Of a DNA stretch of 42,947 nt, positions 1 to 8,451 are shown in pieces. Location of the stretch: contig JAHTBO010000013.1 in assembly GCA_019166125.1 (NCBI GenBank), positions 1 through 42,947 on the forward strand. The letters are read 5' to 3'. The DNA is from Alcaligenaceae bacterium CGII-47. GTDB taxonomy: Bacteria; Pseudomonadota; Gammaproteobacteria; Burkholderiales; Burkholderiaceae_B. Numbering within the stretch: the stretch's first letter is position 1; every line of letters begins with the position of its first letter. The position numbers were made by a program, and so were the translations under genes. Under the pieces are notes generated by a model, which was given only the letters and a program-made list of their open reading frames with translations, made no database searches and was not told the origin of the DNA.

Positions 1-1
1 T

Positions 2-205
2 TTAAAAGGTCGGGCCGGGGACGCCATCCATGCGGTGCTGTGCGCGGTGGGCTTTAATATGAAGTGGCTGCTGCGCATGATCGCCCGAAAGGGCGTTCTG
101 CCCTTCTTTTTGTCTCTTTTTTATGTCTTGATAATAGCTGGTGTGTCGCGCGAAGCCGAAGGGGCTGACTACCAAGGGGATTTTAATCGCCTCAGCGCGG
201 CTTAA
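2..205 (+). pseudogene. IS5-family transposase, C-terminal fragment
   Basis: The frame is open from the window edge to TAA at 203-205. It reads LKGRAGDAIHAVLCAVGFN, then KWLLRMIARKG, a run typical of the C-terminus of IS5-group DDE transposases, which usually end in a basic and hydrophobic tail of this kind. About 67 residues are visible; the catalytic D, D and E residues would lie upstream of the window, so I cannot tell whether the full gene is intact or only this end remains. A decayed IS110-type element follows directly, so this edge is a patch of insertion sequences. Family assignment is by motif recognition. Confidence 0.7.
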
Positions 206-235
206 ATTTGACCGGAAGACGTCAAAATGAATTCT

Positions 236-916
236 TCAGGTTCGACTAACTGAATAATTCTGGGTAATTGAAAGGAAGATGGATCGTACATGGACGCTCC
301 CTGTTTGCCAAGCAGCAAGCTGCCTGCCACTATCAAAATTCTTTGCATCACCAATCGTTGCCGTCAATGCACTGGCAGTAATCGGGCCCACACCGGGGAT
401 TTTCCCCAAGCGCTGGCTTAACGGATTTTGCTGATGCCAGAGCTTGATCTGCAACTCGATTTCGTCGACCTGGCAGCCAAGCTCCTTGATGTGAGCAAGC
501 AGTCGGTCAATGAGCTCAGGTACGCGCCTTCACAAACCCCTGACGGGCCCGATGTAATGCCAGCACCGCCTGCTGATCCACATGCTTGATCGGCACAAAA
601 CGCATGCCCGGTCGCGTCACAGCTTCACAAATAGCTTCAGCATCAGCCACATCGTTCTTGTTGCTCTTGACGTACGGCTTGACAAACTGCGGCGCCATCA
701 GTCGAACCGTGTGACCAAGCGCCTGGAGCTGGCGCGCCCAGTAATGGGCGCGCCGCACGCCTCCATGCCAATCAGGCAAGATGGCATATTGGCAAAGAAA
801 ACCGTGACCTGATCCCGCCTCAGTCGCTTGCGTAGCACGGCCTTGCCACGGCTATCCGCGCAATGAATTTGAAATACGCTTTTTGCTAAATCAATGCCAA
901 CAGTCGTAATCTTCAT
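236..916 (-). pseudogene. IS110/IS1111-type transposase, frameshifted and internally deleted
   Basis: The gene starts at ATG 914-916 behind a GAGAGGAG ribosome site and reads MKITTVGIDLAKSVFQIH, the N-terminal RuvC-like (DEDD) motif of IS110-family transposases. Around 745-755 a one-base loss shifts MEACG-AHYWARQLQALGH into a second frame, which runs to ...RQGFVKART and a stop at 516-518. After a deletion of the central domain, the frame resumes as ELIDRLLAHIKELG and then the C-terminal IPGVGPITASALTATIGDAKNF motif. It is cut after GRQLAAW near 316, well before the normal C-terminus, and runs through unrelated sequence to 236. It cannot make an active transposase. Family assignment is confident; the size of the missing parts is inferred from the usual family length of about 320-340 residues. 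Confidence 0.85.
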
Positions 917-1001
917 GGTGGACGCTCCTCTCAATGTCAGTGGTTGTCGACAACTCCACTATAAGGCACCTCAATGCCGTGATCTGGGTGGGAGCGTCCA
1001 T
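290..1001. mobile_element. Remnant IS1111-group element with 12-bp inverted ends
   Basis: ATGGACGCTCCC at 290-301 is exactly repeated in reverse complement (GGGAGCGTCCAT) at 990-1001. These bracket the broken transposase, whose reading frame enters the left repeat. Sub-terminal inverted repeats of about this length are characteristic of the IS1111 subgroup of IS110 elements. The element is only about 0.7 kb, against roughly 1.3-1.5 kb for complete members, because internal and 3' parts of the transposase gene are missing while both ends remain. No target-site duplication is visible, which is normal for this family. Confidence 0.6.
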
Positions 1002-1196
1002 CCCATTGCTTACGCCTAAACAGCTTGCTTCACTCTGAAAAGCGTTGGGACACTACTGACCATTTATATGAAATAAATAGATGCCTTGTCGTAGTCTCGT
1101 ACACCGCCAAAGCAATTCTGCTTCCACCGTGCTCCTGGCTGTATCACAGCGGCCCTGCTGTGCTGCTTGGTCTCGGCACTACAGGCCAGTTTACAA

Positions 1197-1219
1197 GCCG
1201 ATGGCTTTCAGCCATCGGC
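1197..1219 (-). terminator. Probable Rho-independent terminator of the oxidase operon
   Basis: A perfect 10-bp stem, GCCGATGGCT / AGCCATCGGC, closes a 3-base loop 9 bases beyond the ridA-like stop codon. Read on the minus strand it is followed by TTGT, a short T-rich tail. Its position at the end of the minus-strand operon supports a terminator role. Confidence 0.6.
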
Positions 1220-1228
1220 CCCCACCAC

Positions 1229-1585
1229 TTAAACCGCAGCGCTAACAATAACTTCCACCAGCAACCCCGGGCGTGCCAGGTGCGCTTCGCACGTGGCACG
1301 GGTAGGCACACCCTGAGGATCCACCCACTCGGCCCAGACAACATTCATCCCGGCAAAATCGCGGTCGATGTCGCGCAGCCAGATTTGTGCTGTCAGCAGG
1401 CGGGATTTGTTGGTACCCGCCTGGGCCAGGTAGCCATCGATCTTGGCCAGGGCGTCGCGGGTTTGTTCTTTGATGTCTGCCGCTGGGTTAGAGCCGGTTA
1501 CCCCGGCGATGTAGGCCACGCCGTTGTGGATGACGATGCGGCTAAGGCGTTCGGTACTGTCAATGCGCTGGATGTCGGTAGACAT
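1229..1585 (-). CDS. RidA/YjgF/Rid family enamine/imine deaminase
   Basis: A 118-residue single-domain Rid protein. Family members hydrolyse reactive 2-imino or enamine intermediates released by PLP or FAD enzymes to the stable keto acid and ammonia in the cytosol. The catalytic arginine position is filled (R96 in PTRATCEA), followed by the LLVEVIVSAAV strand typical of the trimer core. ATG at 1583-1585 is preceded by AGGAGC. It is the last gene of a minus-strand operon, 36 bases after a DAO-type flavoprotein. Amine-oxidising flavoproteins produce imines, so clearing their product is a natural role. Among the three Rid proteins in this window it is the only one with the arginine. Confidence 0.9.
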   Translation of the reverse strand: MSTDIQRIDSTERLSRIVIHNGVAYIAGVTGSNPAADIKEQTRDALAKIDGYLAQAGTNKSRLLTAQIWLRDIDRDFAGMNVVWAEWVDPQGVPTRATCEAHLARPGLLVEVIVSAAV

Positions 1586-1621
1586 ATAGAGTGCTCCTGA
1601 TAAGCAAAAAGAAAATGGACG

Positions 1622-2764
1622 TTAGAAAAAACGGTCAACAGAAAATGGGGCAACAGGCAGGCGGCTGGTGCCGTCGCACAGTAACTCACTGACAATGCGC
1701 CCGGCGATTGGCCCCAGCTCAAAGCCATGGGCCGAGAAACCAAAGGCATGGATCACATGGGCATCATTGCGGCTGGGGCCCAACACGGGGATGCCATCGG
1801 GCATAAAGGCTTCTACCCCACCCCAGGCATGGGCCACGGGCAACTGTGCCAGATGTGGAAACAGGCTGCGCACGGTGCGAGCACTGGGCGCAAGGCTTAG
1901 CAAATCTACATCGGCAACACGGTCTGTCAGGTCGGGCTGGCAGCGCAAGCCGCCGCCAATCACCACCGTACCATTGGCAAATTGCTTTAACGATAATGGG
2001 CGGCTGGATCCACCCAGCACTGGGCTTAAAAATGGTGCAGTACGCTGGGTCACCATCAGCATCAGGCCATCGGCCTTTACGGGCACGGGGTCTCCCAACT
2101 GCTGGGCCAGCTGGCCTGCCCAGGCCCCGGCAGCGTTTACCAAGGCGGGTGCGGTAAAGGTTTGGTTTTGCGCGGTTACCACCCAGTGTGAGCCTTGCTG
2201 CTGCACCTGGGTGACACAATGGTTCTCGTGGATGTGCACGTCGGCCGCCTGGGCGGCCCAGTAAAACGCCATCACTGCACCGTAGGGCCAGGCGTGGCCG
2301 TCGCCCTCTACCCAGATACCGCTTCGCACGTGCGGTGCCATGGCAGGCACCAAGGTACGGACGTCATCCCGGCTGATCAATACCTCGTGGTGATGGCCCA
2401 GCGATGCCAGTTGCTGCACGCGTCGCTGCGCATTTTGCACGTCCTCGTCGGTTTCCAGTACCTGCAGCTGTCCACAGGACACAAAGCCAAGGTCTTGCCC
2501 TAACACCTCTTGCCCCAGCCGCCAGATCTCGTCGCGGGAGGCCAGCGCCAGGGGGATCTCGGCCTTGTGGCGGCCCATGGTGCGCACCCCCCCGGCGTTA
2601 ACGCCGGAGGAATGGCGGCCACAGTAGTCTCTTTCAAGCAGACACACCGAGAGCCCACGCTTGGCCAAATGCCACGCCGAGGACAAGCCCACCAGGCCGC
2701 CGCCCATGACGATGACGTCGCAGCCCTGCGGCGGGCTGCCGGCCGCAGGTGCTTTGTCAGCCAT
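1622..2764 (-). CDS. DAO-family FAD-dependent oxidoreductase (HcnC / opine-oxidase beta-like)
   Basis: A 380-residue flavoprotein of the D-amino-acid oxidase/glycine oxidase fold. The dinucleotide motif VMGGGLVGLSSAWHLAKRG lies at about residues 19-37 and ends in the acidic residue of LLE. The SSGVNAGGVR stretch (about 52-61) is typical of sarcosine/glycine-oxidase-like members, and GFSAHGFELGPIAGR near the C-terminus closes the FAD site. Its ATG overlaps the end of the preceding flavoprotein gene by 8 bases, so the two are probably translationally coupled. With the adjacent two-domain flavoprotein and the small Fe-S protein it matches the alpha-beta-gamma layout of HcnABC, opine oxidases and D-hydroxyproline dehydrogenase. 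The substrate, some secondary or primary amine, cannot be read from the sequence. Confidence 0.88.
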   Translation of the reverse strand: MADKAPAAGSPPQGCDVIVMGGGLVGLSSAWHLAKRGLSVCLLERDYCGRHSSGVNAGGVRTMGRHKAEIPLALASRDEIWRLGQEVLGQDLGFVSCGQLQVLETDEDVQNAQRRVQQLASLGHHHEVLISRDDVRTLVPAMAPHVRSGIWVEGDGHAWPYGAVMAFYWAAQAADVHIHENHCVTQVQQQGSHWVVTAQNQTFTAPALVNAAGAWAGQLAQQLGDPVPVKADGLMLMVTQRTAPFLSPVLGGSSRPLSLKQFANGTVVIGGGLRCQPDLTDRVADVDLLSLAPSARTVRSLFPHLAQLPVAHAWGGVEAFMPDGIPVLGPSRNDAHVIHAFGFSAHGFELGPIAGRIVSELLCDGTSRLPVAPFSVDRFF

Positions 2765-4187
2765 GATGCGGGGCTTCCTCTGCCAGTTGCGCCAAGGTAA
2801 TGGGCTTGATGGGCGGGCGGATCCGGTAGTAGCCCACCTCGGCAGGCGGCATATTGCGAGCGCCGGCGATAAGCTCGGTAACTGTCAGGCCACACTGACG
2901 GCCCTGACACGGCCCCATGCCGCACCGACTAAACGATTTGGTCTGGTTGGGGCCTGTACATCCCAGTTCCACATACTCGCGCAAGCGCCCGGCGCTGACT
3001 TCCTCGCAACGGCATACGGTTACATCGTCTGCGGGGATTCGATGCTCGTCGCGCGGGCGGTACAGCGCATCAATAAACGGCCGAATCTGGCGGGCCTTTT
3101 TTAGCGCCGCAATCAGCGGTGCAGCCAGCGTGTCACGCTGTGCCACATCCAGCTTGCCTTCGGCACTGGCCACGCCCAGGCCGGTGATCCGGCCCTGCAA
3201 TGCGGCCGCCTGTGCACCACTGATGGCCGCACCGTCACCTGCCACATAGATGCCGGGCACGTCCAGCTGGCCCCAGATATCAGTCTGCGGATGCCAGCAC
3301 AGCTGCTGCTCACTCCACAGATGCGCTGCCCGCAGCGACCACGTGATCTGCGTATTGGGCACCACCCCCTGATGCAGCAGGATCAGGTTGGCCGACAAGC
3401 TGTGGCGCTGCCCGCCTGCAGTAAAGGTGATCTGCTCGGCATGGGTCTCGCCTTGTATGGCCAGGCCGGACACGCCTCGGTAATGGGGTACCTTATGCCG
3501 TCGGATGGCGGCCAACAGCCCCAGGCCTTTGGCCAAATCTCGCCAGCCTGCAAGCATCTGGCCCACATGGCCACGGATATGCCCCGCCCGGGGTGCCTCT
3601 GCGGTATCCAAAATGGCCTTGATAGGCACGCCCGCACGCAAGTACTGCCAGGCCAGCAAATACAGCAAGGGCCCGCAGCCCGCCAGCACAGGCGCTTGCT
3701 GCGGCACCACCCCGGCGCTTTTCATGAGAATCTGCGCCGCACCCGCTGTCATCACGCCAGGCAAGGTCCAGCCCGGCACGGGAAAAGGCCGCTCCATGGC
3801 ACCAGTGGCCACCACCACGGTCTGTGCCTGCAGGCTTAGCACATGCCCGTCGTGCAAGGCATGCACCCGGCGCTCTCGAGTAACCTGCCAGACGGCGGTA
3901 TTGGGCCAGTATTGTGCGCCAGAGGACAAAAACGCCTGCGCAATCTGGCTGCCCTTTTGATAATCAGGGCCCAGGATAGCCTGCCGATTGGCATCGACCT
4001 GGGTGATCTGACGGTAGATCTGGCCGCCAACGGCGTGTTGCTCGTCCAACAGTACCACCGACAACCCCTGATGGCTGGCTTCAGTAGCTGCCGCCATGCC
4101 GGCCGGCCCTGCTCCGATCACCACCACATCCACCTGGACATCGGGCTCACGCAGGGGCACGTATTCTTGTTCTGCCAAACTAGCCAT
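2757..4187 (-). CDS. FAD/NAD(P)-binding oxidoreductase with C-terminal Fe-S domain (HcnB / opine-oxidase alpha-like)
   Basis: About 476 residues. VVIGAGPAGMAAATEASHQG near the N-terminus is a Rossmann FAD motif, and VVVATGAMERPFPVPGW is the conserved ATG-type segment of pyridine-nucleotide-disulphide-like oxidoreductases. The C-terminal quarter carries a BFD-like cluster-binding pattern: CRCEEV, then SRCGMGPCQGRQCG. I chose ATG 4185-4187 because AAGAGGTGC lies just upstream and the start overlaps the previous stop by 8 bases; an upstream TTG at 4217 has no such site. In related enzymes this subunit links the amine-oxidising flavin subunit to the Fe-S subunit. It lies between the small Fe-S protein and the DAO-type subunit, with overlaps on both sides. 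Confidence 0.88.
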   Translation of the reverse strand: MASLAEQEYVPLREPDVQVDVVVIGAGPAGMAAATEASHQGLSVVLLDEQHAVGGQIYRQITQVDANRQAILGPDYQKGSQIAQAFLSSGAQYWPNTAVWQVTRERRVHALHDGHVLSLQAQTVVVATGAMERPFPVPGWTLPGVMTAGAAQILMKSAGVVPQQAPVLAGCGPLLYLLAWQYLRAGVPIKAILDTAEAPRAGHIRGHVGQMLAGWRDLAKGLGLLAAIRRHKVPHYRGVSGLAIQGETHAEQITFTAGGQRHSLSANLILLHQGVVPNTQITWSLRAAHLWSEQQLCWHPQTDIWGQLDVPGIYVAGDGAAISGAQAAALQGRITGLGVASAEGKLDVAQRDTLAAPLIAALKKARQIRPFIDALYRPRDEHRIPADDVTVCRCEEVSAGRLREYVELGCTGPNQTKSFSRCGMGPCQGRQCGLTVTELIAGARNMPPAEVGYYRIRPPIKPITLAQLAEEAPHHG

Positions 4188-4524
4188 GAAGCACCTCTTG
4201 TTGGGCCAGGCTGGCAAACCCCGGCATGCGCATGGATTTCACCACCATGCCTTCTTGCACCGTAACCAGGCAAGACTGCTGATTCGGTTGGCCATTGATC
4301 TCTACCAGGCACTCGAAGCACACGCCCATCATGCAATAAGGGGCCCGCGGACGCTGACTGACGGCCGAAGGATAAAAGGCGTCCAGGCCGGCCAGCAGCA
4401 AGGCGGCTGCCACCGAGATACCGGCGGGCACCTCTACGGGCTGGCCATCCAGCGTTAGCGTAATCTGTGACACCGTGGCCCCAGGCGCGGCCGGCAAGGT
4501 ACGAAACAATTGTTCAGTGCGCAT
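4180..4524 (-). CDS. Small [2Fe-2S]-binding protein (HcnA / opine-oxidase gamma-like)
   Basis: A 114-residue ferredoxin-like protein. The cluster ligands are visible as YCMMGVCFECLVEINGQ followed by QSCLV, the C-x4-C-x2-C plus distant C pattern of plant-type ferredoxin folds found in HcnA and in the gamma subunits of hydroxyproline dehydrogenase-type complexes. ITLTLDGQPVEVPAG starts the fold. ATG 4522-4524 overlaps the end of the upstream DAO gene by 11 bases, and its own end overlaps the next gene by 8, so three redox genes are packed without gaps. It probably passes electrons from the flavoprotein subunits to an acceptor. Fold assignment is firm; the partner is inferred from context. Confidence 0.88.
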   Translation of the reverse strand: MRTEQLFRTLPAAPGATVSQITLTLDGQPVEVPAGISVAAALLLAGLDAFYPSAVSQRPRAPYCMMGVCFECLVEINGQPNQQSCLVTVQEGMVVKSMRMPGFASLAQQEVLHG

Positions 4525-5647
4525 CCAAAGGCCCCTCCGTTGGCCTGGTCAAGCAAAATCGGTTCACTCCAAAACCATCAATGCCTGGCGGGCGGGCACC
4601 TCCGGCCAGCCAGGGCGCCAGGGTAAGCGCGTGCTGCGCAGCCAGCGTGACGCCACTGTGGCAGGTAATGACAAACGCGCCCGGCAAACTGTCAGACTCC
4701 TGATACACCGGGAAGCCATCGGGCGTCATGACCCGTAGCGCGGCCCAGCTGCGGACCAGGCGCAACTCGCCCAGCGCCGGCATACAACGCACAGCACGGG
4801 CAGCAATATTGCCTAATACCGGCGTGCTGACGTTATCATCGTAGCCAGCCTCTTCCATTGAATCGCCCACCTGAATGGTGCCTTCATCGGTTTGGCGGAT
4901 GAGATTATTGGGATAAGACAGCACCGGCGGCAGGCGCTCGGTGATGAGAACCTCTCCCCGGTTAGGCGCCACGGGTACCCGCAGGCCGATCTGCGGTGCC
5001 AGCATGCGATTGGCCAAGCCGGCTGCCAGCACCACACGGCCCGCCTGCCAGCGTTGCGTACCTGCTTGCACCTCAAAGCCACTGCCTTGTTTGGCGATGG
5101 TTGTAACGTGCTGACACGTATGGATGGCCACCCGGCGCAGCCGGCAGGCCTGATGCAGGCTGCCCAACAGCTTCAAGGGATTGACGTGCCCGTCCATGGG
5201 CGAATAACTGGCACCAAATACAGTTGGGCCCAGGGCTGGCAGCAGCGCACGAGCCGCTTTAAGATCAAGCATCTCAAAGGGATAATCAGCCCTCACGGCA
5301 TCCTGCAACTCTTGCAGGCGCGCCTGGCGCTCCAGGAACTCGCCTTCTGTGAGGCACAGGTGCAGGCCGCCGCGCTGCTGCAGGCAGACATCCACACCGG
5401 TGTCTTCCAGCAACGCGGCCGCCAGCTGCGGCCACAGGCGCGCCGAGCCACGGCTCCAGCGGGCGTAATCGGGCTTCCCCACGCCTTTACCTTGCACCCA
5501 CACCAGGCCAAAGTTACCGCGCGAAGCCCTGAAGACCTGGTCGCCCTCATCCAGCAAGGTGACGCTTACCCCCTGGCGTGCCAGCCCATAAGCAACGGCA
5601 CTACCCAGCAGGCCTGCGCCCACCACCACAACATCACTTGTTTGCAT
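4514..5647 (-). CDS. DAO-family FAD-dependent oxidoreductase
   Basis: A 377-residue flavoprotein. VVVGAGLLGSAVAYGLARQG at about residues 6-25 is the FAD-binding loop, followed by VTLLDEGD. SRGNFGLVWVQG at about 43-54 and APNRGEVLITERLPP in the middle match the glycine/sarcosine oxidase-like branch, and FVITCHSGVTLAAQHA is the C-terminal flavin contact. It is a second DAO-type protein in the same operon, only distantly similar to the one at 1622-2764, so the cluster holds one more flavoprotein than a standard three-subunit oxidase. It may act on a different step of the same pathway. The start ATG 5645-5647 is 17 bases beyond the permease stop. Confidence 0.87.
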   Translation of the reverse strand: MQTSDVVVVGAGLLGSAVAYGLARQGVSVTLLDEGDQVFRASRGNFGLVWVQGKGVGKPDYARWSRGSARLWPQLAAALLEDTGVDVCLQQRGGLHLCLTEGEFLERQARLQELQDAVRADYPFEMLDLKAARALLPALGPTVFGASYSPMDGHVNPLKLLGSLHQACRLRRVAIHTCQHVTTIAKQGSGFEVQAGTQRWQAGRVVLAAGLANRMLAPQIGLRVPVAPNRGEVLITERLPPVLSYPNNLIRQTDEGTIQVGDSMEEAGYDDNVSTPVLGNIAARAVRCMPALGELRLVRSWAALRVMTPDGFPVYQESDSLPGAFVITCHSGVTLAAQHALTLAPWLAGGARPPGIDGFGVNRFCLTRPTEGPLDAH

Positions 5648-5664
5648 GCTTGGCCTTTACTTGT

Positions 5665-6459
5665 TTAACGATTGCCCACCAGCACGCGCTCAAGCCCGAC
5701 GATGCGGTCAAGCACCGCCATCAGAACCAGCGTGCCGACAATCAGCACAGTAGAGACGGAGGTAACCAGCGGATCGATGGTTTGCGCGATGTGGTTGTAC
5801 ATCACCACAGGCAAGGTGGTCATGCCTGGGGTGGCCACGAAAATGGTCATGGTTAGTTCGTCAAAGCTTTGGGCAAATGACAAAATCCAGCCACCTGCAA
5901 TGCCTGGCAAGATCATGGGCATCAGGATGCGACGCGCCACCGTCCACCGGGGCGCGCCCAAAGATTGCGCGGCGCGCTCGGCATCCATTTCCATACCTGT
6001 GGCAGCGGCCAGCACCAGCCGCAAGGCATAGGGGGTGACAATAATGACGTGCGTGGCGACCAGCCAGAAGAAAGATCCACTCATCCCTGCCAGACTGAAA
6101 AAGCGTAAAAACGCCACCCCCAAGACCACTTGGGGAATCATCAGCGGCGACAGAAAAAACGCCACCAATGCGTTGCGCCCCACAAAGCGATAGCGCGCAA
6201 TGGCCAGCGCCGCCGGCACGGCCATGGCTACCGCAACGCTGGCTGAAGCCAAGCCCAGTAAGAGCGAGATCCAAAACGCGTGAACCATCTCGGGTGCCTG
6301 CGCAATGGCACGAAACCAGCGTAGTGACAACCCCCCCTCGGGCATGGAGATATATCCCTTGTCGGTAAAGGAGACCACCATCACCACCACCAGCGGTGCC
6401 AGGATGAAGGCAATGAACAAGGTGTGATAACACAGGGCAAGCCAACCATTTTTTCTCAT
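5665..6459 (-). CDS. ABC transporter permease, PotC-like
   Basis: A 264-residue inner-membrane permease with about six hydrophobic segments, beginning with LALCYHTLFIAFILAPLVVVM. The cytoplasmic coupling loop (EAA motif) is seen as AAQSLGAPRWTVARRILMP. The ISMPEGGLSLRWF segment after the first helix is typical of PotC/YdcV-type permeases of the spermidine/putrescine and opine-like importers. ATG 6457-6459 follows GGAGA. It pairs with the PotB-like permease encoded 15 bases upstream to form the membrane channel of the importer. Confidence 0.9.
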   Translation of the reverse strand: MRKNGWLALCYHTLFIAFILAPLVVVMVVSFTDKGYISMPEGGLSLRWFRAIAQAPEMVHAFWISLLLGLASASVAVAMAVPAALAIARYRFVGRNALVAFFLSPLMIPQVVLGVAFLRFFSLAGMSGSFFWLVATHVIIVTPYALRLVLAAATGMEMDAERAAQSLGAPRWTVARRILMPMILPGIAGGWILSFAQSFDELTMTIFVATPGMTTLPVVMYNHIAQTIDPLVTSVSTVLIVGTLVLMAVLDRIVGLERVLVGNR

Positions 6460-6474
6460 GAGAGTCTCCGGGTG

Positions 6475-7338
6475 TCAGAACACTTGTTTGAAGCGGCGTT
6501 CAACCAGCCGGTTGCAGCCTAGGATAATCACCAGATTGGCCACCAGAAGGATCAGCACAATGGCGGCCCCCAGCGGCCAGTTAAGCGTACTGAGGAATTC
6601 GTCATACGCTGCTGTGGCAGCCACCTTGAGGCGCCGGCCGCCCAAAATAGCCGGGGTGGCAAAGGCTGAAGCCGACAGCGCAAAGACGATGATGCTGCCT
6701 GACAAAATGCCCGGCAAAATCTGCGGCAAAATCACCCGGCGCATCACTGTAAAAGGCGAAGCCCCCAAAGACAAGCCAGCCTGGGCCATTTGGGGATCCA
6801 GCTTTTGCAAAGAGGCCCACACCGAGATCACCATAAAAGGAATCAGCACGTGCGTCAGGGCAATCACCACGCCGGTGATGGTAAACACCAACCGGGTGGG
6901 CTCATCGATGAAACCAAACAGCATCAGCAGGTAATTGATGAGGCCATCGTTATCCATCAGGATGGCCCAGCCCAGGGTACGCACCACAACCGAGATCAGC
7001 AGCGGCGCCAGGATGATCACCAGAAAGAAACCTCGCCAGGGGCTGCGCATGCGGGTCAGGATCAGGGTCTCGGGCACGCCAAAGACCACGCACAGCACAG
7101 TGGTGCCAGCGGCAAGCCCCAGAGTGCGCAAAAAGATCTCGTGGTAGTACGGGTCGGCAATGATTTCCAGGTAGTTGTGCAGCGAGTAATCATCGCTGAA
7201 GGTGCCGATACCATCAAAGGTATGAAACGACAACAAGGTGGTGAGCATCAGCGGTGCCAGCAGCATCACCAAAAAGACAATCAAGGCAGGGGCAGACAGC
7301 GCCCAGGGCGCCCAACGCCGGGCAACACTAGTGTCCAC
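6475..7338 (-). CDS. ABC transporter permease, PotB-like
   Basis: A 287-residue permease with a long N-terminal hydrophobic segment (LSAPALIVFLVMLLAPLML), then a periplasmic loop and five further helices. The EAA loop reads AGLSLGASPFTVMRRVILP. The start is GTG at 7336-7338, which overlaps the end of the ATPase gene by 11 bases, consistent with translational coupling. It is the partner of the PotC-like permease downstream. Substrate specificity is set mainly by the binding protein and is unknown. Confidence 0.9.
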   Translation of the reverse strand: MDTSVARRWAPWALSAPALIVFLVMLLAPLMLTTLLSFHTFDGIGTFSDDYSLHNYLEIIADPYYHEIFLRTLGLAAGTTVLCVVFGVPETLILTRMRSPWRGFFLVIILAPLLISVVVRTLGWAILMDNDGLINYLLMLFGFIDEPTRLVFTITGVVIALTHVLIPFMVISVWASLQKLDPQMAQAGLSLGASPFTVMRRVILPQILPGILSGSIIVFALSASAFATPAILGGRRLKVAATAAYDEFLSTLNWPLGAAIVLILLVANLVIILGCNRLVERRFKQVF

Positions 7339-8398
7339 GGGGCTGCTCCTTGTTTAGCACCCGGATGTCGGTGTCTACCCAGGTAAGGCCGACATCTTCA
7401 CCCTCTTGCACAGTCAGCTTGCCGATATTGGGTACCGACACCCGCATCGGGCCATGGGCAGTGTCAACTTCCAGCACCCAGTGATCGCCCAGAAACAGGC
7501 GGGTGATGACACGCCCTGCAAGCCGGCCTTCGGCGTGCGGTGCCAGGCGGATTTTTTCGGGACGGATATACACATCGACACGCGATTGCAAGGTGGCACC
7601 CTGACAGGGTACCCGAACCACCAGCGACTGCAGCTGCACGGTACAGGTGTTGCCATCCTGGGCGCTGACCTGACCGGGCAAAATATTGGTTTTGCCTAAA
7701 AAATTGGATGCAAACGCCGAGACCGGGTGTTCGTAAGCCGCATAGGGCTCGTCGTATTGAACGATTTTGCCGCCATGCATCACCGCAATGCGGTCGCTCA
7801 TGGTCATGGCTTCGGTTTGGTCGTGCGTAACCAAAATGGTGGTAATGCCCAACTGGCGCTGGATGGCTCGCAACTCGATATGCATCTCGCTACGCAGCTT
7901 GGCATCCAGATTGGACATGGGTTCGTCGAGCAGCAGAACCGCCGGGCGGATAGCCAGTGCACGGGCGATGGCCACGCGTTGGCGCTGGCCCCCCGAGAGT
8001 TCTCGTGGGTAGCGCGCATCAAGCCCCTGCAAGCGCACCATCTCAAGTGTCTCGGCCACTCGCAACTGGCAGTCGGATTGCTTTGTGTCTCTCATCTCCA
8101 GGCCAAAACGCACGTTTTCGGCGACTGTCATGTGGGGAAACAAGGCATAACTTTGAAACACAATGCCCATGCCACGCTTCTCGGGCTTTTGCGCCAGGAT
8201 GCTGTGCCCATCCACCCGGATATCACCCTTTGACGGCGCCAGGAAACCCGCAATCATCTGCAAGGTAGTGGTTTTGCCACACCCTGAAGGGCCCAGCAGA
8301 GAAACGAATTCACCCTTTTCCACCTGCAAATCCAGGTGTTCGACCGCCAGGAAGTCGCCAAACGCTTTTCTGAGGTCGCTGATTTCAAGAAAACTCAC
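7328..8398 (-). CDS. ABC transporter ATP-binding protein, PotA-like
   Basis: A 356-residue ATPase of the CUT1/PotA type. Walker A GPSGCGKTTT, Q-loop YALFPHM, signature LSGGQRQRVAIARAL and Walker B VLLLDEPMSNLDA appear in order, followed by the switch histidine of LVTHD. The C-terminal third is a TOBE-like regulatory domain (VYIRPEKIRL). GTG 8396-8398 is the likely start, with AGGAAT upstream. It energises the two permeases encoded downstream. A strong hairpin separates it from the binding-protein gene, so ATPase and permeases may be made in smaller amounts. Confidence 0.92.
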   Translation of the reverse strand: MSFLEISDLRKAFGDFLAVEHLDLQVEKGEFVSLLGPSGCGKTTTLQMIAGFLAPSKGDIRVDGHSILAQKPEKRGMGIVFQSYALFPHMTVAENVRFGLEMRDTKQSDCQLRVAETLEMVRLQGLDARYPRELSGGQRQRVAIARALAIRPAVLLLDEPMSNLDAKLRSEMHIELRAIQRQLGITTILVTHDQTEAMTMSDRIAVMHGGKIVQYDEPYAAYEHPVSAFASNFLGKTNILPGQVSAQDGNTCTVQLQSLVVRVPCQGATLQSRVDVYIRPEKIRLAPHAEGRLAGRVITRLFLGDHWVLEVDTAHGPMRVSVPNIGKLTVQEGEDVGLTWVDTDIRVLNKEQPRGH

Positions 8399-8418
8399 GT
8401 CGCCATTCCTATCAAGAT

Positions 8419-8439
8419 GGCCCCCCGCCAGAGGGGGCC
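8419..8439 (-). terminator. Intercistronic hairpin between binding-protein and ATPase genes
   Basis: A 7-bp all-G/C stem (GGCCCCC / GGGGGCC) with a 7-base loop lies in the 53-base gap between the binding-protein stop and the ATPase start. No run of T follows on the minus strand. Such hairpins often protect the upstream message or cause partial termination, giving more binding protein than transporter core. The structure is visible; the role is inference. Confidence 0.5.
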
Positions 8440-8451
8440 TGTTAATCCGGT

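Noticed and set aside
4892-5668. Long plus-strand open frame (258 codons) opposite the DAO gene
   Set aside because: It is the complement of a clear FAD-oxidoreductase gene, has Gln/His/Arg-rich composition with no domain, and no ribosome site; a GC-driven shadow frame.
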